Made by a program: the position numbers and the translations under genes. The notes under the pieces were generated by a model. That model saw only the letters and a program-made list of their open reading frames with translations, searched no databases and was not told the origin of the DNA. Below, piece after piece: positions 52,546 to 59,888 of a DNA stretch of 64,000 bases. The DNA is from Sinosporangium siamense (GTDB lineage: Bacteria; Actinomycetota; Actinomycetes; Streptosporangiales; Streptosporangiaceae), in assembly GCF_016863435.1 (NCBI RefSeq), contig NZ_BOOW01000009.1:124001-188000 (forward strand), in the 5' to 3' direction. Positions within the stretch are counted from its first letter, which is position 1, and the number at the start of each line of letters is the position of its first letter.

Positions 52546-53310
52546 GTGCGCATCGACATCATCTCCATCTTCCCCGAATACTTCGCCCCGCTCGACGTCT
52601 CCCTGATCGGCAAGGCGCGCGAACGCGGCACTCTGGACGTCCGCCTGCACCAGTTGCGCGACTGGACCCACGACATCCACCGCACTGTGGACGACACCCC
52701 CTACGGCGGCGGTCCCGGCATGGTGATGAAACCCGAACCCTGGGGTGAGGCGATCGACGCCGTCCTCGCAGGCGAGGCCGAGGGCCCGCGACTGATCGTG
52801 CCGACCCCCAGCGGCCGCCCCTTCACCCAGGGCCTCGCCCTCGACCTCGCCGCCGAACCCTGGCTGCTGTTCGCCTGCGGGCGCTACGAGGGCATCGACT
52901 CCCGCGTCATGGCGGAATACGGCTCCCGCCTGCGTGTCGACGAGGTCAGCATCGGCGACTATGTCCTGGCCGGCGGTGAAGTGGCCGTGCTCGTGATGGT
53001 CGAGGCGATCGGCCGGCTCCTGCCCGGAGTGCTGGGAAACGCCCAATCGGTCTCGGACGACTCCTTCGCCCCCGGCACCATGGCCAACCTCCTGGAAGGG
53101 CCGGTCTTCACCAAACCCCCCGTCTGGCGCGGCCGCGAGGTGCCCCCCATCCTCCTGTCCGGCCACCACGGCAAGATCGCCAGATGGCGGCGGGACGAGG
53201 CGCTGCGCCGCACCGCCGCCAACCGCCCCGAGCTGCTGGCCGGGCTCGGCCCGGAAACCCTCGACAAACACGACCGAGCGGTGCTCGCGGAGCTTGACTT
53301 CCCGGGCTGA
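52546..53310 (+). CDS. trmD: tRNA (guanine-N1)-methyltransferase
   Basis: TrmD methylates G37 in tRNAs using SAM. This 254-aa protein has [20 protein letters not shown], the [18 protein letters not shown] motif, the trefoil-knot SAM site ([14 protein letters not shown], then [18 protein letters not shown]) and YPPxLLSGHH-like [15 protein letters not shown]. It has full family length. The GTG start is tightly linked to rimM. Confidence 0.97.
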   Translation: MRIDIISIFPEYFAPLDVSLIGKARERGTLDVRLHQLRDWTHDIHRTVDDTPYGGGPGMVMKPEPWGEAIDAVLAGEAEGPRLIVPTPSGRPFTQGLALDLAAEPWLLFACGRYEGIDSRVMAEYGSRLRVDEVSIGDYVLAGGEVAVLVMVEAIGRLLPGVLGNAQSVSDDSFAPGTMANLLEGPVFTKPPVWRGREVPPILLSGHHGKIARWRRDEALRRTAANRPELLAGLGPETLDKHDRAVLAELDFPG

Positions 53311-53498
53311 TTTCAGGTCTGGGTGGAAAATATGGCAGACTGAAGCGCTGCTGTCGGCCTTGGTGCCGACGTGGCATGGCCGGCCGGTTTCAGGTTCGGC
53401 CCGATGACTTAATCGCCCAGCGCGTGTGTCCCCTTCGTCGCGGTGCTCCGCACAGCCGAGTGGACCTCCGCGCGCTCACGTAATGAGGGACCGCTGTC

Positions 53499-53861
53499 AT
53501 GCACACGCAGATCCAGGAGATCGAGAAGGCCTCGATGCGCAGCGACATTCCGGCCTTTCGCCCGGGTGACACGCTGGAGGTCCACGTTCGAGTCGTCGAG
53601 GGCAACCGGTCGCGCATCCAGGTTTTCAAGGGCTTCGTGCTGCGCCGCCAGGGCGGCGGCATCCGTGAGACCTTCACCGTGCGCAAGGTGAGCTACGGCG
53701 TCGGCGTCGAGCGGACCTTCCCGGTGCACAGCCCCGTCATCGAGAAGATCGACCTCGTGACCCGCGGTGACGTCCGCCGCGCCAAGCTTTACTACATGCG
53801 CGACCTGCGCGGCAAGGCCGCCCGCATCCGCGAGAAGCGGGACGCGGTGCCTGCCAAGTAA
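53499..53861 (+). CDS. rplS: 50S ribosomal protein L19
   Basis: This 120-aa L19 has [40 protein letters not shown] and the ending [19 protein letters not shown]. The 188-nt leader after trmD (53311-53498) contains a short GTCGGC/GCCGAC hairpin near 53352 and may allow separate control. The ATG start follows AATGAGGGACCGCTGTC. A terminator follows the stop. Confidence 0.97.
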   Translation: MHTQIQEIEKASMRSDIPAFRPGDTLEVHVRVVEGNRSRIQVFKGFVLRRQGGGIRETFTVRKVSYGVGVERTFPVHSPVIEKIDLVTRGDVRRAKLYYMRDLRGKAARIREKRDAVPAK

Positions 53862-53884
53862 GGCATCTCACCTTCCGGTCGACT

Positions 53885-53913
53885 CGGCCCGCCTGCCCTT
53901 GGGGCGCGGGCCG
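53885..53913 (+). terminator. Terminator after rplS
   Basis: An 8-bp GC stem (CGGCCCGC at 53885-53892, GCGGGCCG at 53906-53913) with a 13-nt loop is followed by TTT. It lies 24 nt after the rplS stop. Confidence 0.75.
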
Positions 53914-53916
53914 TTT

Positions 53917-54595
53917 CGCGTTCCCTCTTCACGGACCTTTCGGGGGCCTTACGGGGGTCTGGTGGGGCATGCTCGCTGGGGTTCCTGCTTCGCCCTGCCC
54001 GTTACCTTTCTGATCCTCCCCGTGGACCGCTGATCCTCCCCGTGGACCGCTGACCGTCCCCGTGGACCGCTGTCGCCGCGGGGCGTCAGGCGTGCCCGCC
54101 GACCGTCACTTCGCCGACAGCCGGCGCCGGCACACCCTCCAGTACCTCGCCGACCCGCTCGGCCGCCCGCCGCAATCCGGTCGACCGCGAGGCGTCCAGC
54201 CGTACCAGGGGCTCCACCGTGACGGCGATCCTCCGGCCCCGGCCGGCACGCTCTCAGCACCTCGGCCACCCGCTCAATTGCCCACAGCGGTAATGCGGAG
54301 GATGTGAAATCTGAGCCCTGTGAGGCTTATCGCGTGGTTTCGCAAAGCCTGCGGGTTATGCCAGGCCGCATGGCGGGGGAGCGTGCGACTGGGCTTCGCC
54401 GTACCGGCTCTTAAAGTCGGAGGGACAATCCTCACTAAGCGGAGAACCTTTCCGACATTCGTGATGGATGCCGTACGGCACGGCCGTGAGGACGGCACTC
54501 GGCACCATATCGAGTTGGTCATCATCTAGGCTCGTCAGAGATGGCAGCAGGATCCGGGGTGCACCGCGGCAGCGGGTGGCCCTGCCGAGGACGAG
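53917..54595. other. Gap between rplS and lepB
   Basis: About 680 bp without a convincing gene. It holds three 20-bp tandem repeats (54011-54070). On the minus strand, a frame ending at 54086 reads protein-like (VTVEPLVRLDASRSTGLRRA, then AAERVGEVLEGVPAPA) but has no clear start, so it may be a gene remnant. The lepB promoter should lie near 54480-54580. Confidence 0.5.
54011..54070. repeat. Three tandem 20-bp repeats
   Basis: Three consecutive copies of TGATCCTCCCCGTGGACCGC; the first two are identical and the third differs at two positions (TGACCGTCCCC...). They lie in the rplS-lepB gap. Confidence 0.9.
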
Positions 54596-55399
54596 GTGGA
54601 CGTGGTCGCCGAAGACACCCAGAAGCCGGCTAAGCGTGGCGGCAAGGCGAAGAAGGGCTCGTTCTGGAGAGAACTGCCGGTTCTTGTCGTCGTCGCACTT
54701 GTGCTCGCTCTGTTGATCAAGACGTTTGTGGTTCAGGCGTTCTACATCCCGTCCGAGTCGATGGAGAACACCCTCCTCACCAACGACCGGGTGCTGGTCA
54801 ACAAGCTCGTCTACCACACCCGCGACATCGAGCGCGGAGACGTGGTCGTCTTCTCCGGAGTGGACTCCTGGGACAGCGAGGTCAAGCTTGAGGAGCCGTC
54901 CAACCCCTTCGCGGCATTCTTCCGGTGGGTCGGCACGGCCTTCGGTGTGGTGCCCGGGGAGAAGGACTACATCAAGCGAGTCATCGGCGTCGGCGGTGAC
55001 ACCGTCAAATGTTGCGACGACAAGCGACGTGTGACGGTCAACGGCGTCCCGCTCGACGAGCAGAGCTACCTCTATCCCGGCGATGTTCCGTCCACCACCC
55101 CCTTCGAGGTGAAGGTCGAGAAGGGGCGCCTCTGGGTGATGGGCGACCACCGGTCGGTGTCGCTCGACTCCCGCACGCACATCGGTGACCCCGGCGGCGG
55201 CACCATCCCCGTGGACAAGGTCGTCGGCCGCGCCTTCGTGATCGTCTGGCCGTTCTCGCGGGCTGCGGTCCTGCCGATCCCCGAGACCTTCGCCCAGCCC
55301 GCCCTCAACGCCGCGGCGGGCGCGGCCCCGCTACTCGTAGGGTTCGCGGGTGCGGTCCCTCTGATGCTCCTGCGCCGGCGCCGGCTGCTTAAGCGCTGA
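54596..55399 (+). CDS. lepB: Type I signal peptidase (first copy)
   Basis: This 267-aa membrane protease removes signal peptides of exported proteins. A Lys-rich N terminus is followed by a membrane helix (VLVVVALVLALLIKTFVV), the catalytic Ser in [10 protein letters not shown], the catalytic Lys in [11 protein letters not shown], and box E GDHRSVSLDSR. A second hydrophobic segment and RRRRLLKR end are present. The GTG at 54596 has GAGG 5 nt upstream. A second lepB lies 53 nt downstream. Confidence 0.95.
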   Translation: MDVVAEDTQKPAKRGGKAKKGSFWRELPVLVVVALVLALLIKTFVVQAFYIPSESMENTLLTNDRVLVNKLVYHTRDIERGDVVVFSGVDSWDSEVKLEEPSNPFAAFFRWVGTAFGVVPGEKDYIKRVIGVGGDTVKCCDDKRRVTVNGVPLDEQSYLYPGDVPSTTPFEVKVEKGRLWVMGDHRSVSLDSRTHIGDPGGGTIPVDKVVGRAFVIVWPFSRAAVLPIPETFAQPALNAAAGAAPLLVGFAGAVPLMLLRRRRLLKR

Positions 55400-55452
55400 C
55401 AGCTTCCCGCAGCGGCCGAATCATCCCCTCGTCGACCGGTAGCCTCAATGCC

Positions 55453-56142
55453 ATGACCGCCACTGAGAACATCGGACCGGATGAACCCGCCTCACCCCAG
55501 CGGGGCGCCGGATCCGCTGAGACCCCGGAGTCGGCCGAGAAGGCCGACTCCGACGCACAGGAGAGCGCGGAGCCGCCGAAGAAGAAGCGCGGCAAACGTG
55601 GCGCCGTGGTGGAGTTGCTGGCCTTGGTCGTCGTCGGCGTCGTTACAGCGATGCTCCTCCAGGCCTTTGTGGTCAAGCCCTTCTGGATCCCCTCAGAGTC
55701 GATGGAGAACACCCTGCTCGTGAGCGACCGCGTGCTGGTCAACCGGCTCGACGGCACCACTGAGCGCGGGGACATCGTGGTGTTCAAGGGGTGGGACGGT
55801 CTCGACACCATCAAACGTGTGATCGGCGTCGGCGGCGACACCATCAAGTGTTGTGATGACAAACAGCGGATCACGGTGAACGGTCACCCTCTGGAGGAGA
55901 AGTCCTACATCCACCCCGATGACTTCCCAAGTGACCCCTTCGAGGTGAAGGTGCCGCAGGGGCGGTTGTGGCTGATGGGTGATCATCGTTCCCGGTCGGT
56001 CGACTCCCGCAGCCATCAGGAGGCCAAGGGAGACGGCACGATCTCCGAGGACGACGTGATCGGCCACGCCTTCGCGATCTACTGGCCGCTGTCCCGTGCC
56101 AAGTTCCTCTCAACGCCCGACAGTTTTAGCAAGCTGCCATAA
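55453..56142 (+). CDS. lepB: Type I signal peptidase (second copy)
   Basis: This 229-aa signal peptidase has an acidic/Glu-rich N-terminal extension of about 45 residues, one membrane helix ([20 protein letters not shown]), Ser in [10 protein letters not shown], Lys in [10 protein letters not shown] and [13 protein letters not shown]. Unlike the first copy it lacks a C-terminal membrane segment and a roughly 25-residue insertion after box C. It is probably a tandem duplicate with overlapping substrates; Streptomyces also has several clustered copies. A small coupled ORF follows at once. Confidence 0.95.
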   Translation: MTATENIGPDEPASPQRGAGSAETPESAEKADSDAQESAEPPKKKRGKRGAVVELLALVVVGVVTAMLLQAFVVKPFWIPSESMENTLLVSDRVLVNRLDGTTERGDIVVFKGWDGLDTIKRVIGVGGDTIKCCDDKQRITVNGHPLEEKSYIHPDDFPSDPFEVKVPQGRLWLMGDHRSRSVDSRSHQEAKGDGTISEDDVIGHAFAIYWPLSRAKFLSTPDSFSKLP

Positions 56143-56337
56143 GTGTCGATTCAGGCGTACCCTGTCTTCATGCTCGTGGTGCTCATGGTCTTGCTCGCAT
56201 GGGTCCACATCGGCCGGGCCACTCGTGCCGCCGATGCCCTCCACGTGAGGGGTCTCCCCAGGGAGGTCCGTCGCGCCGGAGGGTTCTGGGCGGCGGTCCC
56301 GTGCGCAAGTCCCCTTCCACACCGCGTGGTGCCATGA
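56143..56337 (+). CDS. Small membrane protein, hypothetical
   Basis: This 64-aa frame starts with GTG directly after the lepB stop and its TGA overlaps the rnhB ATG (ATGA). It begins with a membrane helix ([19 protein letters not shown]) and continues with a basic stretch ([12 protein letters not shown]). The exact fit between two genes with coupling at both ends supports translation, but I do not recognise the family. It may serve mainly to couple rnhB to the signal peptidase gene. Confidence 0.55.
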   Translation: MSIQAYPVFMLVVLMVLLAWVHIGRATRAADALHVRGLPREVRRAGGFWAAVPCASPLPHRVVP

Positions 56338-57020
56338 GCGTGACCTTCCGCCCCCGCCCCAGCGTCGTCAGGCGCGACGCGGGCCTCTACGGCTATGAGC
56401 GGGCCCTGGCCCGGCGAGGACTGGGCCCCATCGCCGGCGTGGACGAAGCAGGCCGGGGTGCGTGCGCCGGCCCCCTCGTGGTCGCCGCCGTGGTGCTGGG
56501 CCGCCCGATCGACGGCCTCGGCGACTCCAAACTGCTCACCGCCGCCACGCGGGAGCGCCTCTTCGACCGGATCACCGCGACCGCCAAGGACATCGGCGTC
56601 GTGGTCGTGCCCCCCGGCGAGATCGACGCCCGCGGCCTCCACAAGTGCAACGTCGAAGGCATGAGGCGAGCCGTGGCCAGGCTATCCTGTGACCTTGGCT
56701 ATGTGCTTACCGACGGGTTCCCGGTGCCCGGCATGCCGGCGCCCTCCCTGGCGGTCTGGAAGGGCGACCAGGTCGCGGCTTGCGTGGCGGCCGCCTCGAT
56801 CGTGGCCAAGGTCACCAGGGACCGGATGATGTCCGACCTGGACCAGCGTTATCCCCAATACGGCTTTGCCGTACACAAGGGTTATGTCACCCCCGGTCAT
56901 CGCCGCGCACTCAGCGCCCACGGCCCCTGCCAGGACCACCGCTTCTCCTTCGTAACGGTGGCGCGAGCAGGGCGGGGCGGTGAGATGGGTGAGAATGAAG
57001 TGGGGGCTGGTGTCGCCTGA
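56334..57020 (+). CDS. rnhB: Ribonuclease HII
   Basis: This 228-aa enzyme cleaves RNA in RNA-DNA hybrids and removes single ribonucleotides. The catalytic DEAGRG motif ([19 protein letters not shown]) comes first, then [30 protein letters not shown] and the [13 protein letters not shown] region; the Asp/Glu active-site set is intact. The ATG at 56334 overlaps the preceding small ORF. A longer frame from 56199 reads through that ORF and is rejected. Confidence 0.95.
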   Translation: MSVTFRPRPSVVRRDAGLYGYERALARRGLGPIAGVDEAGRGACAGPLVVAAVVLGRPIDGLGDSKLLTAATRERLFDRITATAKDIGVVVVPPGEIDARGLHKCNVEGMRRAVARLSCDLGYVLTDGFPVPGMPAPSLAVWKGDQVAACVAAASIVAKVTRDRMMSDLDQRYPQYGFAVHKGYVTPGHRRALSAHGPCQDHRFSFVTVARAGRGGEMGENEVGAGVA

Positions 57021-57059
57021 TTCGGGTGGCACTGAGCGAGGTGCGACAGGAGGATCCGC

Positions 57060-57383
57060 ATGAGCGCAGAGGATCTCGAAAAATACGAGACCGAGATGGA
57101 GCTGCAGCTCTACCGCGAATATCGCGATGTCGTCAGCCTGTTTACCTATGTCGTCGAGACTGAACGGCGCTTTTACCTGACCAATTCCGTGGATCTCGAC
57201 GTGCGTACGGCCGAGAACGGCGACGTGTTCTTCGACGTGAAGATGCACGATGCGTGGGTATGGGATATGTACCGCCCAGCCCGCTTCGTCAAGAACGTCC
57301 GCGTCGTCACGTTCAAGGACGTCAACGTGGAAGAACTCGCCAAGCCCGACCTGGAGATGCCTAAGGAAGGCTTCTCAGGCTGA
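57060..57383 (+). CDS. DUF2469 family protein
   Basis: This 107-aa highly conserved actinobacterial protein of unknown role is always found near rnhB and yraN. It reads MSAEDLEKYETEMELQLYRE, then YVVETERRFYLTNSVDL and FFDVKMHDAWVWDMYRPARF. The ATG has AGGAGG 6 nt upstream. A terminator follows 30 nt after the stop. Confidence 0.93.
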   Translation: MSAEDLEKYETEMELQLYREYRDVVSLFTYVVETERRFYLTNSVDLDVRTAENGDVFFDVKMHDAWVWDMYRPARFVKNVRVVTFKDVNVEELAKPDLEMPKEGFSG

Positions 57384-57413
57384 CCCTCGCCGGGCTGGCC
57401 CTGCACCGGTTCT

Positions 57414-57437
57414 GGCGAACGCACCTCCGCGTTCGCC
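57414..57437 (+). terminator. Hairpin terminator after the DUF2469 gene
   Basis: A perfect 9-bp stem (GGCGAACGC at 57414-57422, complement at 57429-57437) with a 6-nt loop lies 30 nt after the stop. Confidence 0.75.
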
Positions 57438-57910
57438 TCGGTGTGCTTCAGCCATCCCTCGTGGCTATAGTCGGCTATCCGGCCTGGTTTTAGGACGATC
57501 TTCTCGGGGCCTGTTTGGTCTGTTTTGCCTCTCATGGCCGCCGGATTCGGTTTTGCGGTCGTCTATGGGCTGTAGGGGCCTGGCGTCGCAGGGCGTACTC
57601 GGCCGATCATGATGGCCTTCATCCACGCCGCCGCCCTCCTCCTCAACTGGCCGGCCTCCTTGGCTACCTCTGTCCTCCTCGTAACTCTGGACAAACCGGT
57701 GACTCTGGTGGGTGGAACCTCCTGATCACCTAAGTCGCGATGTAGTGCGGACTTGTCATGAACCCACAGGTGGAGGCGCCTGGTTCAGGCGAGTTATCCA
57801 CAGGAAACCCCTCCCAAATCGACCCCCGAAAAGGTTGTCCCCAGAATGCGGCTGGACGGCCCGGCGATCTCTGGTTTTAGGCCAAGCTCTGTGGCCGAGG
57901 GGGTGGTCCC
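57438..57910 (+). promoter_or_regulatory. Upstream region of yraN-comM-dprA with DnaA-box-like sites
   Basis: About 470 bp without a gene. A TTATCCACA nonamer at 57794-57802 matches the DnaA box consensus exactly, and a near match TTGTCCCCA is at 57835-57843. The T-rich text around 57480-57560 has no good frame. The promoter of yraN-comM is expected here. Confidence 0.5.
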
Positions 57911-58288
57911 ATGGTCGCCAAGCACGAGCTGGGACGCAGTGGAGAACAGATGGCCGTCGACTATCTGGTGGCCCGGGGCATGCAGATACTCGACCGCAAC
58001 TGGCGGTGTCGTTACGGCGAGCTCGACGTGGTCGCGCGTGACCGCAGCGAGCTGGTCGTGATCGAGGTCAAGACAAGATCTGGGCGCAGACACGGCTCGG
58101 CCTTCGAGTCCGTGACGACCGACAAGCTGCGACGAATCCGGGCGCTGGCGGCCCGCTGGGCACAGGCACAACGGCTGGCGGCAGGTCCAGGAAACTGCAT
58201 CGCCTTTAGCGCGATCCGCGTGGATGTCGTCGCCCTTGAACGCATCGGTGCCACTTACACCATTCGGCATGACCGGGGGGTGGCCTAA
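57911..58288 (+). CDS. yraN: UPF0102 nuclease-like protein YraN
   Basis: This 125-aa protein has an endonuclease-like fold: GRSGEQMAVDYLVARGM, LDRNWRCRYGELDVVARD and VVIEVKTRSG, where the E-x-D...EVK set resembles Holliday-junction-resolvase type metal sites. Its function is poorly defined. The ATG at 57911 has GAGGGGG upstream. It is directly followed by comM and then dprA, all DNA-processing genes. Confidence 0.93.
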   Translation: MVAKHELGRSGEQMAVDYLVARGMQILDRNWRCRYGELDVVARDRSELVVIEVKTRSGRRHGSAFESVTTDKLRRIRALAARWAQAQRLAAGPGNCIAFSAIRVDVVALERIGATYTIRHDRGVA

Positions 58289-59824
58289 ATGGCAGTCGCG
58301 CGCACCCATTGCGTGGCGATCGTCGGAGTCGGCGGGCACACCGTCGAGGTCGAGGCCGACATCGGCAACGGACTGGCCGGCATGCACCTCATCGGCCTGC
58401 CCGACACCGCTCTCAGCGAAGCCCGCGACCGCGTCAGGTCGGCCTTGGTCAACAGCCGTTTCCCATGGCCCGACACCCGCATCACCGTAAGCCTGTTCCC
58501 CGCGACCCTGCCCAAGCGGGGCAGCCAATTCGACCTCGCGGTAGCCGTGGCCATACTGGGCGCGGCCGGCGTCGTGCCCGTCGACCGCGTGGCCGAGCAC
58601 TACTTCCTCGGCGAGCTTGGCCTCGACGGCCGGCTGAGGCCCGTCCGCGGCCTGCTCCCGGCAGTGCTAGCGGCGGCCGAAGCCGGCTGCCCCACGGTCG
58701 TGGTGCCCGCGGCCAACGCGGCTGAGGCGTCCTTGGTGCCCGACATCACGATCGTCCCCATGAACGACCTGCGCTCCCTCGTGGACTGGCTCCAGAAGGA
58801 CGATCCCATTTCCGATATGCCGGTGGTGATCCGTCAACCAGGGGAGTCCAGCGACGGAGACACCACCGCGGACCTCTGCGAAGTGGTCGGTCAACCTATA
58901 GGACGTCGAGCCCTTGAAGTCTGCGCCGCCGGAGGCCACAACCTTTGGATGCTGGGCCCACCCGGCACCGGCAAGACCATGCTCGCCGAACGCATGCCCA
59001 CACTGCTCCCACCCCTGGAGCGCGATCACGCCCTGGAGGTCACAGCCATCCACTCCGTCGCCGGAGTGCTTCCTCCCGACTGCCCTTTGCTCACCCGCGC
59101 GCCCTTCATCAGTCCCCACCACACCGCGACCGTGGCCTCCGTGGTCGGCGGAGGCACCGGCATGATCAGGCCAGGAGCCGTCTCCCTCGCCCACAGAGGA
59201 ATCCTGTTCCTAGACGAGGCCCCCGAGTTCCCAAGAAGCGTCCTAGATTCCCTACGCCAACCCCTGGAGTCCGGCTTCGTCACAGTGTCGAGAGCCTCCG
59301 GCACCGTGACCTTCCCCGCCCGCTTCACCCTGATCCTCGCCGCCAACCCCTGCCCATGCACCCAGGCATCCGAACAGGGCGAGGCCTGCCGCTGCACCCC
59401 AACCGTCCGCCGCCGATACCTAGGCCGCCTATCCGGCCCCCTCCTAGACCGCATCGACGTCAAGATCACAGTAGCCCGCTCCTCCCGCAGCGAACTCCTG
59501 GCCGATCGAAGCTTCGTAGAGTCCAGCAAAACCGTGGCAGAACGCGTCCTCCTGGCCCGCAGGAGAAGTGCCCGCCGCCTAGCCTCCACCCCGTGGAGAA
59601 CCAACGCCGAGATCCCCTCCAGCGCCCTCCACTCCGACTTCCGCCCCCCAGACGAAGCCATGAAGCCCCTAACCGCCTGCCTGGACAACGGCTCCCTCAG
59701 CGCCCGAGGCCTAGACCGAGTAGTACGCGTCGCGTGGAGCATGAGCGACCTGTCCGGAAAGCGTTGCCCAGGCCCGGAGGAGACCGCCGGCGCCCTTGCA
59801 CTTTGGCTGGGGATGGACCTGTGA
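58289..59824 (+). CDS. comM: ComM/YifB AAA+ ATPase (Mg-chelatase-like)
   Basis: This 511-aa AAA+ protein belongs to the ComM family, a helicase that promotes branch migration during integration of DNA in natural transformation. The N-terminal lon-like domain reads VEADIGNGLAGMHLIGLPD. The ATPase has Walker A GPPGTGKTM, Walker B ILFLDEAPEF and PARFTLILAANPCPC. The C-terminal domain holds RGLDRVVRVAWSMSDL. The ATG abuts the yraN stop. In relatives dprA overlaps the comM stop; here a short out-of-frame GTG ORF occupies that place and dprA starts later. Confidence 0.95.
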   Translation: MAVARTHCVAIVGVGGHTVEVEADIGNGLAGMHLIGLPDTALSEARDRVRSALVNSRFPWPDTRITVSLFPATLPKRGSQFDLAVAVAILGAAGVVPVDRVAEHYFLGELGLDGRLRPVRGLLPAVLAAAEAGCPTVVVPAANAAEASLVPDITIVPMNDLRSLVDWLQKDDPISDMPVVIRQPGESSDGDTTADLCEVVGQPIGRRALEVCAAGGHNLWMLGPPGTGKTMLAERMPTLLPPLERDHALEVTAIHSVAGVLPPDCPLLTRAPFISPHHTATVASVVGGGTGMIRPGAVSLAHRGILFLDEAPEFPRSVLDSLRQPLESGFVTVSRASGTVTFPARFTLILAANPCPCTQASEQGEACRCTPTVRRRYLGRLSGPLLDRIDVKITVARSSRSELLADRSFVESSKTVAERVLLARRRSARRLASTPWRTNAEIPSSALHSDFRPPDEAMKPLTACLDNGSLSARGLDRVVRVAWSMSDLSGKRCPGPEETAGALALWLGMDL

Positions 59825-59888
59825 CCGCGATCGTGTGCCGGACCAAGCACCGGACGTGGCTGAAGCGGACCTCTGACCGGCCGATTAC

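Noticed and set aside
54011-54070. 20-bp repeats as a CRISPR array
   Set aside because: The copies are directly adjacent with no spacer sequence.
57794-57843. Chromosomal replication origin
   Set aside because: Only two DnaA-box-like nonamers are present, and dnaA, dnaN and gyrase genes are absent.
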